The position numbers and the translations under genes are program-made. A DNA stretch of 64,000 nt from Adineta ricciae (lineage: Eukaryota > Rotifera > Eurotatoria > Adinetida > Adinetidae): the NCBI GenBank assembly GCA_905250025.1, contig CAJNOJ010000140.1:62001-126000 (forward strand), written 5' to 3'. How positions within the stretch are numbered: the stretch's first letter is position 1; the number at the start of each line of letters is the position of its first letter. The notes under the pieces were generated by a model that worked only from the letters and a program-made list of their open reading frames with translations, was not told where the DNA came from and searched no databases. Positions 32,756 through 44,174 of the stretch are shown one piece after another.

Positions 32756-33704
32756 TCTTTTGCGACGAGATGTTCTCAAAGAAGTAGAAAAATAAGAAAT
32801 AAATTTCGATGAGTGTCCTTCTACTTTTAAAGCATGCGACTGTTTTTCAAGAAGAGAAAAGATTAAATTTATATTAATCGGTACTGCGTTGTTTGAACAC
32901 ACAATCGTAATAGATGGTAAAAACAGAATTGTGGCCACAATGTATTCCCTATTTTCTTTATCGATTACCTAGAGAACAAGAAAATATGAAGTGTTTTATC
33001 GACTAGAATAGATGAGTAAACGGGAGACATTTTTTTTGTCACATCAATAAGGCAGTACTAAATTATTACGAGTTCTTTTGTGGCACATAAAATTAATTGC
33101 TTTTCTTTCTCCTTTTATGATCTTTCATGTCTATTTTCTCGGGATCTCTCTCTCTCTCTCTCACATTTGATTAGCTGTCATTCTATACAATCATGAAAAT
33201 ATTGAAATGGATGATTCAAGAACTGGCTTATGCTAATCTTGCGTGAGCGAAACTTTATTACGCAGTATTTATTCATCTAATTTCGTCGAAAGCTGATAGT
33301 CATGACGGTTCTATTATAATGCTATGCTAAAGTACCAGAAGAAAAATATGGCAACCATTGTCTGTGATTCTCTTTTATGCGATCAGGAGTTTTCATATAA
33401 TGAAGAATATGCTGTCAAGTAAAAAAGCTTGTTCATTTGAATACTGCTATCATTGAATTTTGGATGTTTATTTTAGCATCTTCGCTCGAGTTTTCTTCCA
33501 GTGACTTCCTTTGAAGTGTTCATTGTTTTACGTTATGCTATTAACATTTTCTAATATTTTTTTTTCTTTTTTCTTTTTTCATGCTACACTTGCTGAAGTA
33601 TAACACACTTTTCTTTCCATTTCTTTTATTTTTCATCTATTATATCACATTTATTGGTTTCCACGCAGAGTCGCTTCCTGTAACATCCATCTTATGTAGA
33701 AGAA
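32756..33704. other. Divergent intergenic region with a (TC)9 tract
   Basis: Holds presumed promoters of the GPCR and the four-TM gene. A simple (TC)n tract spans 33145-33162. No gene recognised. Confidence 0.4.
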
Positions 33705-34473
33705 ATGGCGGAAACACCAACTCCACATACCGGCATCGTTCCAATTGCATCCATACAGAATGTAATCGATTCCACCAGGAATCTGCGTTTTTCTGGTGTA
33801 GTTACGAGTATTATTCTTGTAACAGCCAGTCTGCCAATTACTAAATTATGTCTTGGCACTCTTTATAAAAAGCAATGTTCAGCACAAACACCAATTCCCA
33901 TTTGGTTAGTCACATCTGGATTTCGTGGGTTGCTTTGCATTTTTGTCATACTTAGTATAGTATGTACTTCTTTGTCAATAAGACTATGTTTTTGATGACT
34001 CGAACCGATTGTCTCTTTACAGTTAGGTTTTGCTATGCTAACAGATCGTTATTGCAGAAAAACATCGTCCAGTTTATTACTGTTCGTGGGCACATTAGTT
34101 ATAGTCATATCTGCTTTCTTTAATTTTTCATGGTCAATTGTGGTTCGTATGTTTGTTTGAAATTCTTACATGTCTGAGCATCAATTTTATATAGGGTATT
34201 TACTGGTCGACATCAATTCGATCCACAGTTCAACATACCGATCCAACACAAACTCAAACATATTGTCATTCGACGCCCTATACATTCGTTATGGCTGTTT
34301 CATTATTTCAAGCAATAACTATCTTGATATTTATCGTGATCTGTGTTATCTATATTCGCCGAGCTCTACCAACCATGATTACATATTCGAATAGTCAAGC
34401 AGTACATCAAGCACATAAACAGTATAGTCTCTATGTTGCAATCTTCATCTTATCATTCATTTTTCTCACATAA
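33705..34473 (+). CDS. Four-helix membrane protein (TMEM272-like), 3 exons
   Basis: Join(33705..33959, 34023..34142, 34195..34473), 217 aa; all three exons are whole codons. Four hydrophobic helices: GVVTSIILVTASLPITKLCL, WLVTSGFRGLLCIFVILSI, SLLLFVGTLVIVISAFFNFSW and VMAVSLFQAITILIFIVICV. The loop CSAQTPIPIWLVTSG recalls the C-P/T-IPIYL motif of TMEM272-like proteins, a poorly studied animal family. Introns are 63 and 52 bp with good GT/AG sites. Function unknown; the family link is a resemblance only. Confidence 0.65.
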
Positions 34474-34742
34474 ACATCACCTTAACAATTCTTTTCCGTA
34501 AATTTTTACTCTTTCTTTTTCTAATTTTAATATATTACAAACTGTCTATATTCATCATATAAATTACACTACAACAACGGTTTCTAAGGTTACAAAGGAA
34601 AGAAAATCATTCAACTAGATCAGTTTCTTACAATATAGTGATGTAGGATCGTTATATAAGACAAGGCGTGTTTTGCTTATCTCTTTTTTTTTCAATATAT
34701 TCCGAAAAGACAAAAATTGACAACACATATATATATCCTAAA

Positions 34743-37020
34743 ATGCATTTTCTTCTACTATTTGTCTTTACAATTTCCTTGTGTGATGGTTGGTCCGTTG
34801 GATTGTCATCGTACCGTCTACGAACACAGAGTCTTCGTGATCCAATCGGGATTGACGTAGAAATACCCTCATTGAGTTGGCGTATAAAAATTTCAAAGAA
34901 CATTCATGGTAAAGATTAGCAAGCTTATGAAATTCGATCTGGTCATCAGCGAGAAGATCTAAACTACAATCCTTTGTGGAATTCTGGAAAAGTTATATCT
35001 AATTTCACAGTAGTTCTATGGACAGGACCACGATTAGCTTCGAGAGAAAGAGTTTATTGGCGAGTACGTCTCTGGGATACGGATGAAGATATCTTTGCAT
35101 GGAGTGAAGTAGCAGTATTTGAAATTGGTTTTCGGCACAGATATGATTGGGATCCGGCAGTTTGGATCGAAAATAAAGATTATATGACTTACTTTCATGC
35201 TTTATCAAATATTTCACTAGCTCGAATTCGATAGCAAGCGCAAGATTATGGATAGTAGGTTTAGGACAATTTGTAGTAACGATCAATGGAAAGTCGGTTT
35301 CCAATGGTGTTCTGAATCCAGGATATGTTGATTGGAATAAAACGCTCGAATATTCAACTTATGATGTAACGCCTGCTCTTCAAACTGGAGACAATGTTTT
35401 AGGTGTAGTTTTGGAGAAAGGTATCTACAAAACAGAGAAACTCTTAGGAGATCGGTACTACAAGTTCATAACTATGCCACACATCCGATGAAATTAATTG
35501 CACAATTGCAGTTGAATTATACGAATGGAAGCAGCCAAACGATTGTATCAGACTCGAATCGAGTTGGTATGGTGGTGAAGAATACGATGCCCGGAAAGAA
35601 TTGCCCGGTTGGGATACGCCAAGCTATGATCATTCAACATAGAAAATAGCAGACGTTTCGAGTATGCCAAATCCTAATGCAACGTATCGTGCTCAAGAGT
35701 TTCCTGCGATAGAATTAGTGGAAGATATAAACGCTATTGCTGTCCATGATCAAGGTAATAGTACATATGTTGTTGATTTTGGAGTCAATCATGCCGGTTG
35801 GCCAGAATTAACTATGAAAGGTGCTCGTAGCACAACAGTAACGATGCGACCAGGTGAAATACTTTAACCGGATGGAATACCAATTTATGACCGTTATACT
35901 TATTCAGGAAATGGCACTGAAAAATATATTCCAACTTTTCGGTACGTCGTTAGTTTTTGATAAACAAAAGTCACCATTAACGAACTATAGTCTGATGTAG
36001 ATACCATGGATTTCGATATATACAAGTGGAAAACTTGACTGGGGAAATAGCATTATTCTATTACCCTTATACTTATATCAATCTTATAGTGAACGAGCAT
36101 TATTGGAAGAATTCTATCCAAACATGGCTGCGTTCTTAAATTATCTAACTACATGCGCAAAAAATAATATTGCTTCATATGGTCTTGGAGATTGGAATGC
36201 GATCGACCAATCAACACCTGCTGGAGTTATATACAGGCACGTATGGATAATGGATATCGGCGAATAGTTTAGCAATCATTGCAAAAGCTCTCAATAAAAT
36301 CATGGATGCCAAGAAATATTCAGTATTAGCTTTGAATATCTCATCTGCCTTTCACAAAACATTCTTCAACGCTAGTGCTCATACTTATGCAACTGGCAGT
36401 CAAGCAGCCGATGTTTTTGCCTTAGAAATGGGTGCAGTACCTCTTTCAGAGCAGGAAAATATTCTTGCACATCTTACCAATGACATTCGCCAACATAATT
36501 ACCATACGTCCTGTGGTGAAGTCGCATTGCCATCTTGGTTCCGAATGTTGAGCCACTATGGACATGCTATCGTTCATGGTGCCACGGCACTTACCGAAGA
36601 TTGGGATGGTCCTCTTCCAACCCGAGGACAACAACTAAGTAGCCAGAATCATTTCATGTTTGGTGCTGTAGACGAATGGCTGACGCGTTCTCTTGCTGGT
36701 ATACAACAAACGGCAGATTCGGTCGACTATCGTATTCTGTTTATTAAGCCAACAATCGTCGGAAATATTACTTTTGTCAAAGCAAGTTATATGACTACAA
36801 GAGGATGGATAAAAACTGAGTGAAATCGATTTGGCGTAGACCTCATTCTAAATATTGAAATTCCAGCTGGATCTGTTGCTTATGTTCACGTGCCTGGCTG
36901 GAATGTAACACCAAATTATGGTACTTTAGTTCAGCAGTCTGCGACAACAAACACGACAATATTTAGAATTAAAAGTGGAAATTATGGATTTCAATCAACT
37001 ACCTTTTTAAATACGCGATA
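34743..37020 (+). pseudogene. Alpha-L-rhamnosidase (GH78) pseudogene
   Basis: Starts with a signal peptide (MHFLLLFVFTISLCDG) and GH78 N-terminal sequence (LSSYRLRTQSLRDPIG), but a TAG interrupts at 34917-34919. Recognisable pieces continue in shifting frames: SARLWIVGLGQFVVTING, GYVDWNKTLEYSTYDVTPAL, YHGFRYIQVENLTG, ASYGLGDWNAIDQSTPAGV and GEVALPSWFRMLSHYGHAIV. A genuine-looking intron remains at 35942-36000. Stops near 35865 and 36821 and several frameshifts break the frame, and the central region that should hold the DCPxRDER-type catalytic segment is missing between about 36030 and 36050. Originally a bacterial/fungal-type secreted rhamnosidase that had acquired an intron and is now dead. 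Confidence 0.85.
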
Positions 37021-37174
37021 GATTTTTTTATATGCATCAATAACACTACGTATTTATTTGAAAATTAGAAACTTGAACTTCAGTTACAAATATAAAAGAG
37101 GAAAGAGTCATCTATAGAAAGATTGTAACAAACAAATAAATGTATTAAATCTATTTTGACGGTTTTCTTAGCGT

Positions 37175-38023
37175 TTATGATCGTCTGTTCTTAGTCATCC
37201 AATCAACACCAAAATCAACTAACAAATGCTGTGGTATTAGTTTGCATTCAGCTAATCCAACTTTCCCTATCTGTGTATTTCCCTCGATGGAATCAAATGC
37301 GTTGCCAATATCCATAAAATCGTCAGCACGATAATCATAATCCATCCATTCAATCCACTGACGTTCATTCGTTTCAGAATCCATTACTGCAGCGCTACAT
37401 CGAAATGTTTTCTCGTTGTTCTTATTAATCTGATATCGATATTCTGATAAATGTAGAGATGTGTTATTTTTATGTTGAACACCTAGTAAGAGCACGTAGC
37501 CGTTGTCCATACAAGCATAGAGGCGAGCTAATGGTGATTGTTCGCCACAAGAGTCATAATGATCTTCCGTAATAAGTTTTGCTTTTTCACCAAGAGCAAT
37601 AACAGAATACAACGGATGTTGACTACGCAAAACACCAGGCCAATGACGAAATGTCTCAGAAACTTTACCCATCTTAAATGTTGGTGTTATATCAGCTTGA
37701 TAACCAGGCAATGACTGGCGAAAAGCGTCGAACCATTCGGGCGGTATAAACGAGTTAGGTCCATATGTTGGATCCGTATTATCAGAAGTATGAGATGGCA
37801 TGAGAAGCGTCCCATGAGGACCGAGTAGATCTAATAGTGCTTGTATAACAGCGACTGGCCCACCAGCGATCCAACCTATTTTTGATAACGAACAATGCAC
37901 TAATAGGGTCATACCAGATGATACACCGAGCTTTCGAAAATCTTCTTTCAATCGTTCAGCTGTTAAACATGTTCCGAACACTTCATGTGTTCTAGCAACC
38001 AGGTTACATTCTTTTTTGCTCAT
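37175..38023 (-). CDS. AAC(3)-family N-acetyltransferase (aminoglycoside acetyltransferase-like)
   Basis: 282 aa, intact and intronless. It begins near LKEDFRKLGVSSGMTLLVHC and contains SKIGWIAGGPVAVIQALLDL, GTLLMPSHTSDNTDP, the RSQHPLYSVIALG motif and SPLARLYACMDNGYVLLLGV, all in family order for the antibiotic N-acetyltransferase (AAC(3)) fold. Bacterial members transfer acetyl from acetyl-CoA to the 3-amino group of 2-deoxystreptamine aminoglycosides; many chromosomal homologues act on other amines. Full family length with no signal peptide suggests a cytosolic enzyme. Almost certainly of bacterial origin (inference from the family's distribution). It lies next to the dead GH78, tail to tail. 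Confidence 0.88.
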   Translation of the reverse strand: MSKKECNLVARTHEVFGTCLTAERLKEDFRKLGVSSGMTLLVHCSLSKIGWIAGGPVAVIQALLDLLGPHGTLLMPSHTSDNTDPTYGPNSFIPPEWFDAFRQSLPGYQADITPTFKMGKVSETFRHWPGVLRSQHPLYSVIALGEKAKLITEDHYDSCGEQSPLARLYACMDNGYVLLLGVQHKNNTSLHLSEYRYQINKNNEKTFRCSAAVMDSETNERQWIEWMDYDYRADDFMDIGNAFDSIEGNTQIGKVGLAECKLIPQHLLVDFGVDWMTKNRRS

Positions 38024-38831
38024 TTTTAATCCTTATCGTGACATCAAATGATATTTGTCTTTCACAAACATAAAAGATGCGATGTCATCACGTGGCAGTG
38101 GCTTAAGCTTTTTTCTATTTTTCTCATTTTTCTTATCTAGGGTATGAAAGAATAAATGTTAACATTTTGTCATCTTCAACATTTTTTCCTAGTATCACTA
38201 AAAAAAAAGTCGTATTTATAAAAAGCATATACGTACGTCATTTTGTTATTGTCACAACAGGTGATCGATAATAGAAAAACAGAAGATATGTAGATGATCT
38301 GTTGATGTTCGATAAACTTAATCCCATCACTCTTGAGATAATATCAAAGACAGACAATATTTAATGGTTGTGTATGCTTTGTATAAGTTAACATTCTCGA
38401 TATTCAAGAATCTTGCCATCGTTTCATCGTATTTATGCACAAGTAACCAGGCTCGTATGTGATTTGAATAGAAACACACCTCCTCGGGACAGTTTCTCAA
38501 ATGATATACTTTGCGTTCAACATTTAGTACAACGGAAAAGATTTGACATGTTTATCATGAGAAGTGAATTTACTCGAACGCGTAAAAATGATTGATATCA
38601 CGCTAATGCTCTCGATATCAGTTTCAACAAGATAGAATTAGAGATATTATCCAGGGTACTTCTATGATCAGGTTCTGTTTCATGTAAATATGTATATCAG
38701 CATAAATTAAGTACAAAATAGGGTAAAAGCAAGCGGATATCTGATATTTGCAGATAGTATCTAGTTTCTAACAAGATCTGTTTTATAAATTGACCTATTT
38801 GAAATAATTGTGTTGTTTTTCAGTGCGCAAT
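38024..38831. other. Divergent intergenic region
   Basis: Between the AAC(3)-like and GH31 genes; presumed promoters. Ends with an acceptor-like tract TTGTTTTTCAG (AG at 38822-38823) nine bases before the GH31 ATG. Nothing else recognised. Confidence 0.4.
38822..38823 (+). promoter_or_regulatory. Candidate trans-splice or 5'UTR intron acceptor (GH31 gene)
   Basis: A pyrimidine tract and CAG sit directly before the start ATG. Bdelloids add a spliced leader to many mRNAs; this could be such a site. An ordinary 5'UTR intron is equally possible. Confidence 0.3.
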
Positions 38832-41800
38832 ATGCATCGTTTCGGGAAACTTCTGCTTCTTGTTGGAATAGTACTGGACTGCTCTGTTCATGTTCAAAGT
38901 TTGTCATTGGCAAAAATGAAGAGCGAGACAAACGCACGGCAAAATCAGAAGGATATACCAATTATTGAAGTGCCGGACTTCGTCAACGCAGATCCTAAAT
39001 ACCGTATTGATTGTTCGCCAGACAATGATGAGCATCGAACCTTTTGCCAAATTAATCTTACAAAAAACCGTACGTCAAACTTAAGCGAATCATTATGTAC
39101 TGCTCGTGGATGTGTCTGGGATACGAATAGCCAAGCAGACAAATCAACATGTTACATACCGAAAGAGAAAGGTGGCTACGAACTTAAACAAGGACCCGAT
39201 CAAATCTCAAATGCTATGACAGTGTATAGTCTAGGACGACTATCTTCACAATCATCACGATTTTCCATGTTCAATCATGATATTGATAATCTAAAAGTCC
39301 AGGTTAGTATTTCTGGTCCTGACATGGTTCGTATGACTATTCGAGATGAAAATGCTGAACGATACGAAGTTCCTGTTCCTCTCCAATGGGCACCATTAGT
39401 TCCACCAACATCTGCTCCACCTAAAATTCAGTTTCAAATGACAAAAACAGCCAATAAGCAAATAGGTTTTCGAATTCTGCGCACAGATGATACACAATCT
39501 CTCCTATTCGACACAACTTTTTTTGCTAATGGCTTTATATATGATGATCAATTCTTGCAAATAATAACTACCATTCCATCAAGAAATATCTACGGTGTGT
39601 TTTCTTTTGTTCTCGCTTGACGGAACCTCGTATTTGTTGTCACTTTCTTTAGGTTTTGGTGAGAATACGCACACTTCGTTTCGACACAATTTGAAAGATT
39701 CGAAACGCTATGGAATTTTCGCTCGAGATCAATGGCCAACAGGTGAAAACGAAAATTTATATGGTACACATCCATTCTACATGGTTATCGAACCCAATGG
39801 ACAAGCATATGGTGTATTCATTTTTAATTCCAATGCGCAAGATTACAGATTTGATGAATTTGATACTGATCAAGCGACGCTGACTTATCGCACAATTGGA
39901 GGTATTTTCGATATTTTCGTCTTCGCTGGAACTACTCCTGAACAAGTCATTCGACAATATCAATCAGTGATTGGTAAACCATATTTTCCTCCCTATTGGG
40001 GATTTGGATTTCAACTTTGTCGGTATGGTTATAATTCACTTGATAATATGAAGGCAGCGATGTATCGAACACTTAACGCTAGTATTCCTATTGATGTACA
40101 GTATGTAGTAAAATATCTTTGTGACTGTCATCTACCTGTTCTATTATTTAGCTACGGCGATATTGATTACTTTCATAATCGACTTGATTTCACTTGGAAT
40201 CCAGTTGATTTCCAGGGCATCCCAGAATATATCGATTGGTTACACGCAAGTGGCATGAAGTTCATCACTATGATTGATCCTGCGATTGATTCCGAAGCGC
40301 CCAACTATCCAGTTTTTGTAGAAGGCCAAAAGGCTGACGTATGGATCAAATGGCCTGAACGTCGAAATTTACAATTTAATGAAACAGGTAATCGTACTAT
40401 TCTTGGATACGTATGGCCTGATGGTAAAACAGCATTTCCTGACTATTTCTATCCATCGACTAACGAATGGTGGAGAACACAAATCCTTGAGTATCGCAAG
40501 AAAATAAAATTTGATGGTATTTGGATTGACATGAAGTAAAATATACGCAATAACTACTATTTTGCATGATTTCATTCTCTCTTGTTGTTCTAGCGAGCCA
40601 GCTAATTTCGATACTAACAGAAACAAACCATGGAATTGGAATCGAACAGAACTATGGAATCTGAAATGTCCAGTTGAAGATGAGATTCTAGATAATCCAC
40701 CCTATAAAACAGCTATATGTGGTGATTATATTTCCGACAAGACTATATGTATGATCTCTGAACAAAGGGACGGTCGTGGAAAGACGTACAATCATTATGA
40801 TGTACATAATCTATATGGTTGGTCAGAAACAGTAGCAACACTACCAGTTGCTCGTGCTCTCGAGAATAAACGATCAATTGTTATCAGTCGATCAACATTT
40901 CCTTCATCAGGCTCAATTAGCGGTCACTGGTTAGGAGACAATACAGCAGACTGGAAACATCTAAAATACAACATTATTGGCATGTTGGAATTTAATTTAT
41001 TTGGTATGCCATACAATGGCGCCGACATATGCGGCTTCTTTGCAGACACCACCGAAGAAATGTGCCAGCGATGGATGCAACTAGGTACAGCGAAATTGAA
41101 CTTTTCATAGAGCTAATTCAAATAATTTATCCTAGGAGCATTTAATCCTTTCTTCAGAAACCATAACGGCTACAAGTAAGCTAGTTCTCTATTAGATCAC
41201 AGCAAAAAAGTATTCTTCTTTAGGTTCGGATATGAAGGGAACGCATTTCGTGATCAGGATCCAGGCGTCTTTTCTGCACCGGCTGTGGCATCCAATCGTC
41301 GGGCAGTTGAGTTACGCTACACACTCATACCACATTTATACACATTGTTTCATCGAGTACATGTTTCTGGTGGTACAGTTGTGCGTTCAATGGCGCATGA
41401 ATTTCCAACTATACCAGAATGTTGGCCACTCGACGAACAGTTCTTATGGGGTTCGTCACTACTCATTGCTCCAGTTATATACGAGAATCATCGCACAAAA
41501 TATGTGTATCTTCCTCCGAGTGAACGATGGTATGACTTTTATACAGGCGAAGAGATGAGAACACTTGGCAATATCACTGTTCCAGCACCACTTGATTTTC
41601 TCCCCTTATACTTACGTGGTGGTGCCATCATACCTCAACAGCAATCAGCAATGAACACAGTGCAATCACGTAAAAATCCACTGTTTTTAACTGTCGCATT
41701 AGATAACAATCAGTATGCGCAAGGAAATCTTTTCTGGGACGACGGAGAATCGATTGATACATACGAACACTCCGTTTACAATGACTTTGCTTTCAGTTAC

Positions 41801-42037
41801 AAGTCACAACGTTTATCTATTGAACCGTGGACATACAAATATCCACAAATGGGCAATGACGTGAAATTGGAAGACATCAAAGTCTATGGTATGGACCGAG
41901 CACCAAGTCGAATTCTGTGGAATCGACGAGAACTATCTGCAACAACTCAGTGGACATTTGACAGTGCGAAGAATGTTCTATCTATGACTAAGTTAGCATT
42001 GGATGTTACGAAGTCACATGCATTCGTTTTTGTTTAA
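38832..42037 (+). CDS. GH31 alpha-glucosidase with trefoil domain (maltase-glucoamylase type), 6 exons
   Basis: Join(38832..39594, 39653..40100, 40152..40535, 40594..41084, 41136..41175, 41224..42037), 979 aa; all junctions keep frame. A signal peptide (HRFGKLLLLVGIVLDCS) is followed by a trefoil-like P domain (YRIDCSPD ... CTARGCVWD ... CYIP). The catalytic (beta/alpha)8 barrel contains GFGFQLCRYGY, the nucleophile Asp in GIWIDMNEPANF (an intron splits the Asn codon) and the acid/base Asp in GHWLGDNTADW, then MPYNGADICGF and PLYLRGGAIIP. Exon 5 is only 40 nt. Intact; cleaves terminal alpha-1,4 glucose units, probably in digestion or on the cell surface. One half of a mammalian maltase-glucoamylase is the same length. 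Confidence 0.95.
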
Positions 42038-42549
42038 TTTTCATTATGACATTTTATGAATACAAATAACTGTCTTGAGTATTTCATTCATAAATGATTT
42101 GTTTTTTGGAACCATCATAATAGATAAACATCCCTTTTGGTATCACTCTCGACAAAATAACAAAAAAAAAAGAAAGACATGCATGGACACAGTTCATTAA
42201 ATTGTGCCTAGACACATTATTTTTGCACAGGAAAAAGATCGAACTAGAAAAAAGGAGAATGCTTCAGTGATGATATCAAAATTAACATATTCGACAGTTC
42301 GTTCGAGAAATGTTGTGTACTTGTTTTTCTATTTGTTTTTGATAGAGTTTCAAAAGTAAAACCATCAGAAGAAATTGGCGTATGTAGCTATAACACAGCA
42401 CACTTTTCTTTTTGAAAAAAAAAGGAGAAAATCTGTTCATCGTATAAGTTTTCATTATTCTTCTAGTCTATTGTAATTTGTTTCGTATTCACTGGTTGTA
42501 AACTATATTCTTCATTTTATCATTTTAGATATATAGGATTCGATGTACA
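42038..42549. other. Intergenic between GH31 and type II membrane-protein gene
   Basis: A+T-rich with poly(A) runs. An acceptor-like CATTTTAG ends at 42528, 21 bases before the next ATG. No gene recognised. Confidence 0.35.
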
Positions 42550-44079
42550 ATGCAAACTTCTCATTGCTACACGAAACGAATCTTTTCTAAATGCTTTTCT
42601 CTTCCATTATGGACATCATTAACTATATTCGTCTTTCTTTGGATCGTGTTATTTACTATCCTGATGAATTCTCGTATATATACAGTCGCCGAACTCTTAC
42701 AAAGACTCACAGATCATGGTCAATTTCTTTCCCATGACGATTCACTGTCGTTCTCAAAATTCAAATCAGATAAACGTGGATACGTAGCTCTTTTGTACAG
42801 TGGCACGGCGAGAAGCTTTAGTGCCAATTTTGAAAGTCATATTATTAACTTAATGGCTGGATGTCCTTATACTGTTCATTTATTTTTACATACCTACACG
42901 AATGATAATTACCTTCAACAACAGTTGAATAATTCTGAGTATGCAAATTACTTGTCAGTCAATTCAACTCTTGCTTATTTCGAAGGCTACACGAATTTGG
43001 ATAATCAACGTGTCTTTTTTCATCATGCAGTTAAAGCGAATGTTTTTGAATATGTACCTTCGGAAACTTTACGCCAAATATATAAAGATACTTATGATAT
43101 TTCGATTAAACGCTTTCCTAGTCATCCGCCAGTTCCCAGTGTTTATTATATGTGGCATAGTCAACGTCGGAGTGAAGAATTACGTCAAAAATACATGAAT
43201 GAAACGAAGATTGTTTATAAATGGACATTTCGGATGCGTCATGACGGTGTTTACTATACGAATTGGTGGCAACGAGCATTTAATGTAATCGTGTATAATT
43301 CATCGGATCCAACACATAAAAATTTAACTCATGATGTAGCTGATGATTGGGGTATTTATCGCACTCGTCTCTATGATATGGTTTACGAGCCGAGAATACT
43401 ATTGCGTAATGCATTTTACATTCCTTTTGGTTGGTCTAACGGTGGGTATAACGATCAATTTGCGGCATTGTCATCTGTGAATGCGAATCATTATTTTATG
43501 CGTATATTACATGTTGATCGAATGCTAAACGGCTCGATTGTTCATCCTGAAACTTCAATTCGTCTGATTGCTCAATGGAATAATATTATTGTGGATAATA
43601 TTAGTGGGACGATGTGCTATGATATAGTCCGTGTATTTCCCAGCACTCCGCTACCGACAAACAATCGATCATGTCAATACAAGGGAAGTGGCCAAGAAGA
43701 TTGTCGAAGATTGTGTCCGAAATTAGAAGAGATTAACAAAAAACTACGAAACGATTTCATTCAGGATCCATCCGCTCTGAAACAGAATGTAACTCTCAAC
43801 AACAAACAAATACAGAGTCTATTGTTTCAACATATCTCGCGAATGAATAATCAAACTCTTTCGATCAGTATTCAATCATCATCGTTCTATTATTTCTACC
43901 GGTATATCAATACCAAAAACATCAATGATCCTTGTTTATCTGAAACATGGTCAAAAGATCAAGGCAATAATTATGAATCATACAGATTCTCATTTGTTTT
44001 ACGTTCATCTAATTCAAAAATCATAACCCAATACAATAAATTGTTAACATGTGGAACATCGGTACCTATCATTAGTTGA
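42550..44079 (+). CDS. Putative Golgi type II glycosyltransferase-like protein
   Basis: 509 aa, single exon. A short cytoplasmic tail, one transmembrane helix (LWTSLTIFVFLWIVLFTILM, about residues 20-40) and a large lumenal domain with many N-glycosylation sequons give the classic Golgi glycosyltransferase layout. The catalytic-type region starts GYVALLYSGTARSFSANFES and includes YKWTFRMRHDGVYYTNWW (a DxD-like MRHDG) and GWSNGGYNDQFAAL. A Cys-rich segment (CQYKGSGQEDCRRLCP) lies near residue 380. I do not recognise a specific CAZy family; the role is inferred from topology and the RxRxDG pattern. Confidence 0.6.
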   Translation: MQTSHCYTKRIFSKCFSLPLWTSLTIFVFLWIVLFTILMNSRIYTVAELLQRLTDHGQFLSHDDSLSFSKFKSDKRGYVALLYSGTARSFSANFESHIINLMAGCPYTVHLFLHTYTNDNYLQQQLNNSEYANYLSVNSTLAYFEGYTNLDNQRVFFHHAVKANVFEYVPSETLRQIYKDTYDISIKRFPSHPPVPSVYYMWHSQRRSEELRQKYMNETKIVYKWTFRMRHDGVYYTNWWQRAFNVIVYNSSDPTHKNLTHDVADDWGIYRTRLYDMVYEPRILLRNAFYIPFGWSNGGYNDQFAALSSVNANHYFMRILHVDRMLNGSIVHPETSIRLIAQWNNIIVDNISGTMCYDIVRVFPSTPLPTNNRSCQYKGSGQEDCRRLCPKLEEINKKLRNDFIQDPSALKQNVTLNNKQIQSLLFQHISRMNNQTLSISIQSSSFYYFYRYINTKNINDPCLSETWSKDQGNNYESYRFSFVLRSSNSKIITQYNKLLTCGTSVPIIS

Positions 44080-44174
44080 AAAAATATTTGGGTTTCTTTT
44101 TTCGTTTCACATTTCTGTTATATTTTCTATGAAAATAGATCGATTTATACAACTGTCAAAACAAAACGACAGCA

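Noticed and set aside
34743..37020. GH78 locus as a functional multi-intron gene
   Set aside because: One intron is real, but remaining stops and shifts cannot be removed by plausible introns (intervals of about 11-14 nt), and the catalytic block is missing.
42543..42552. Earlier out-of-frame ATG before the glycosyltransferase-like gene
   Set aside because: It gives only a short frame; the ATG at 42550 begins a long ORF with the expected signal anchor.
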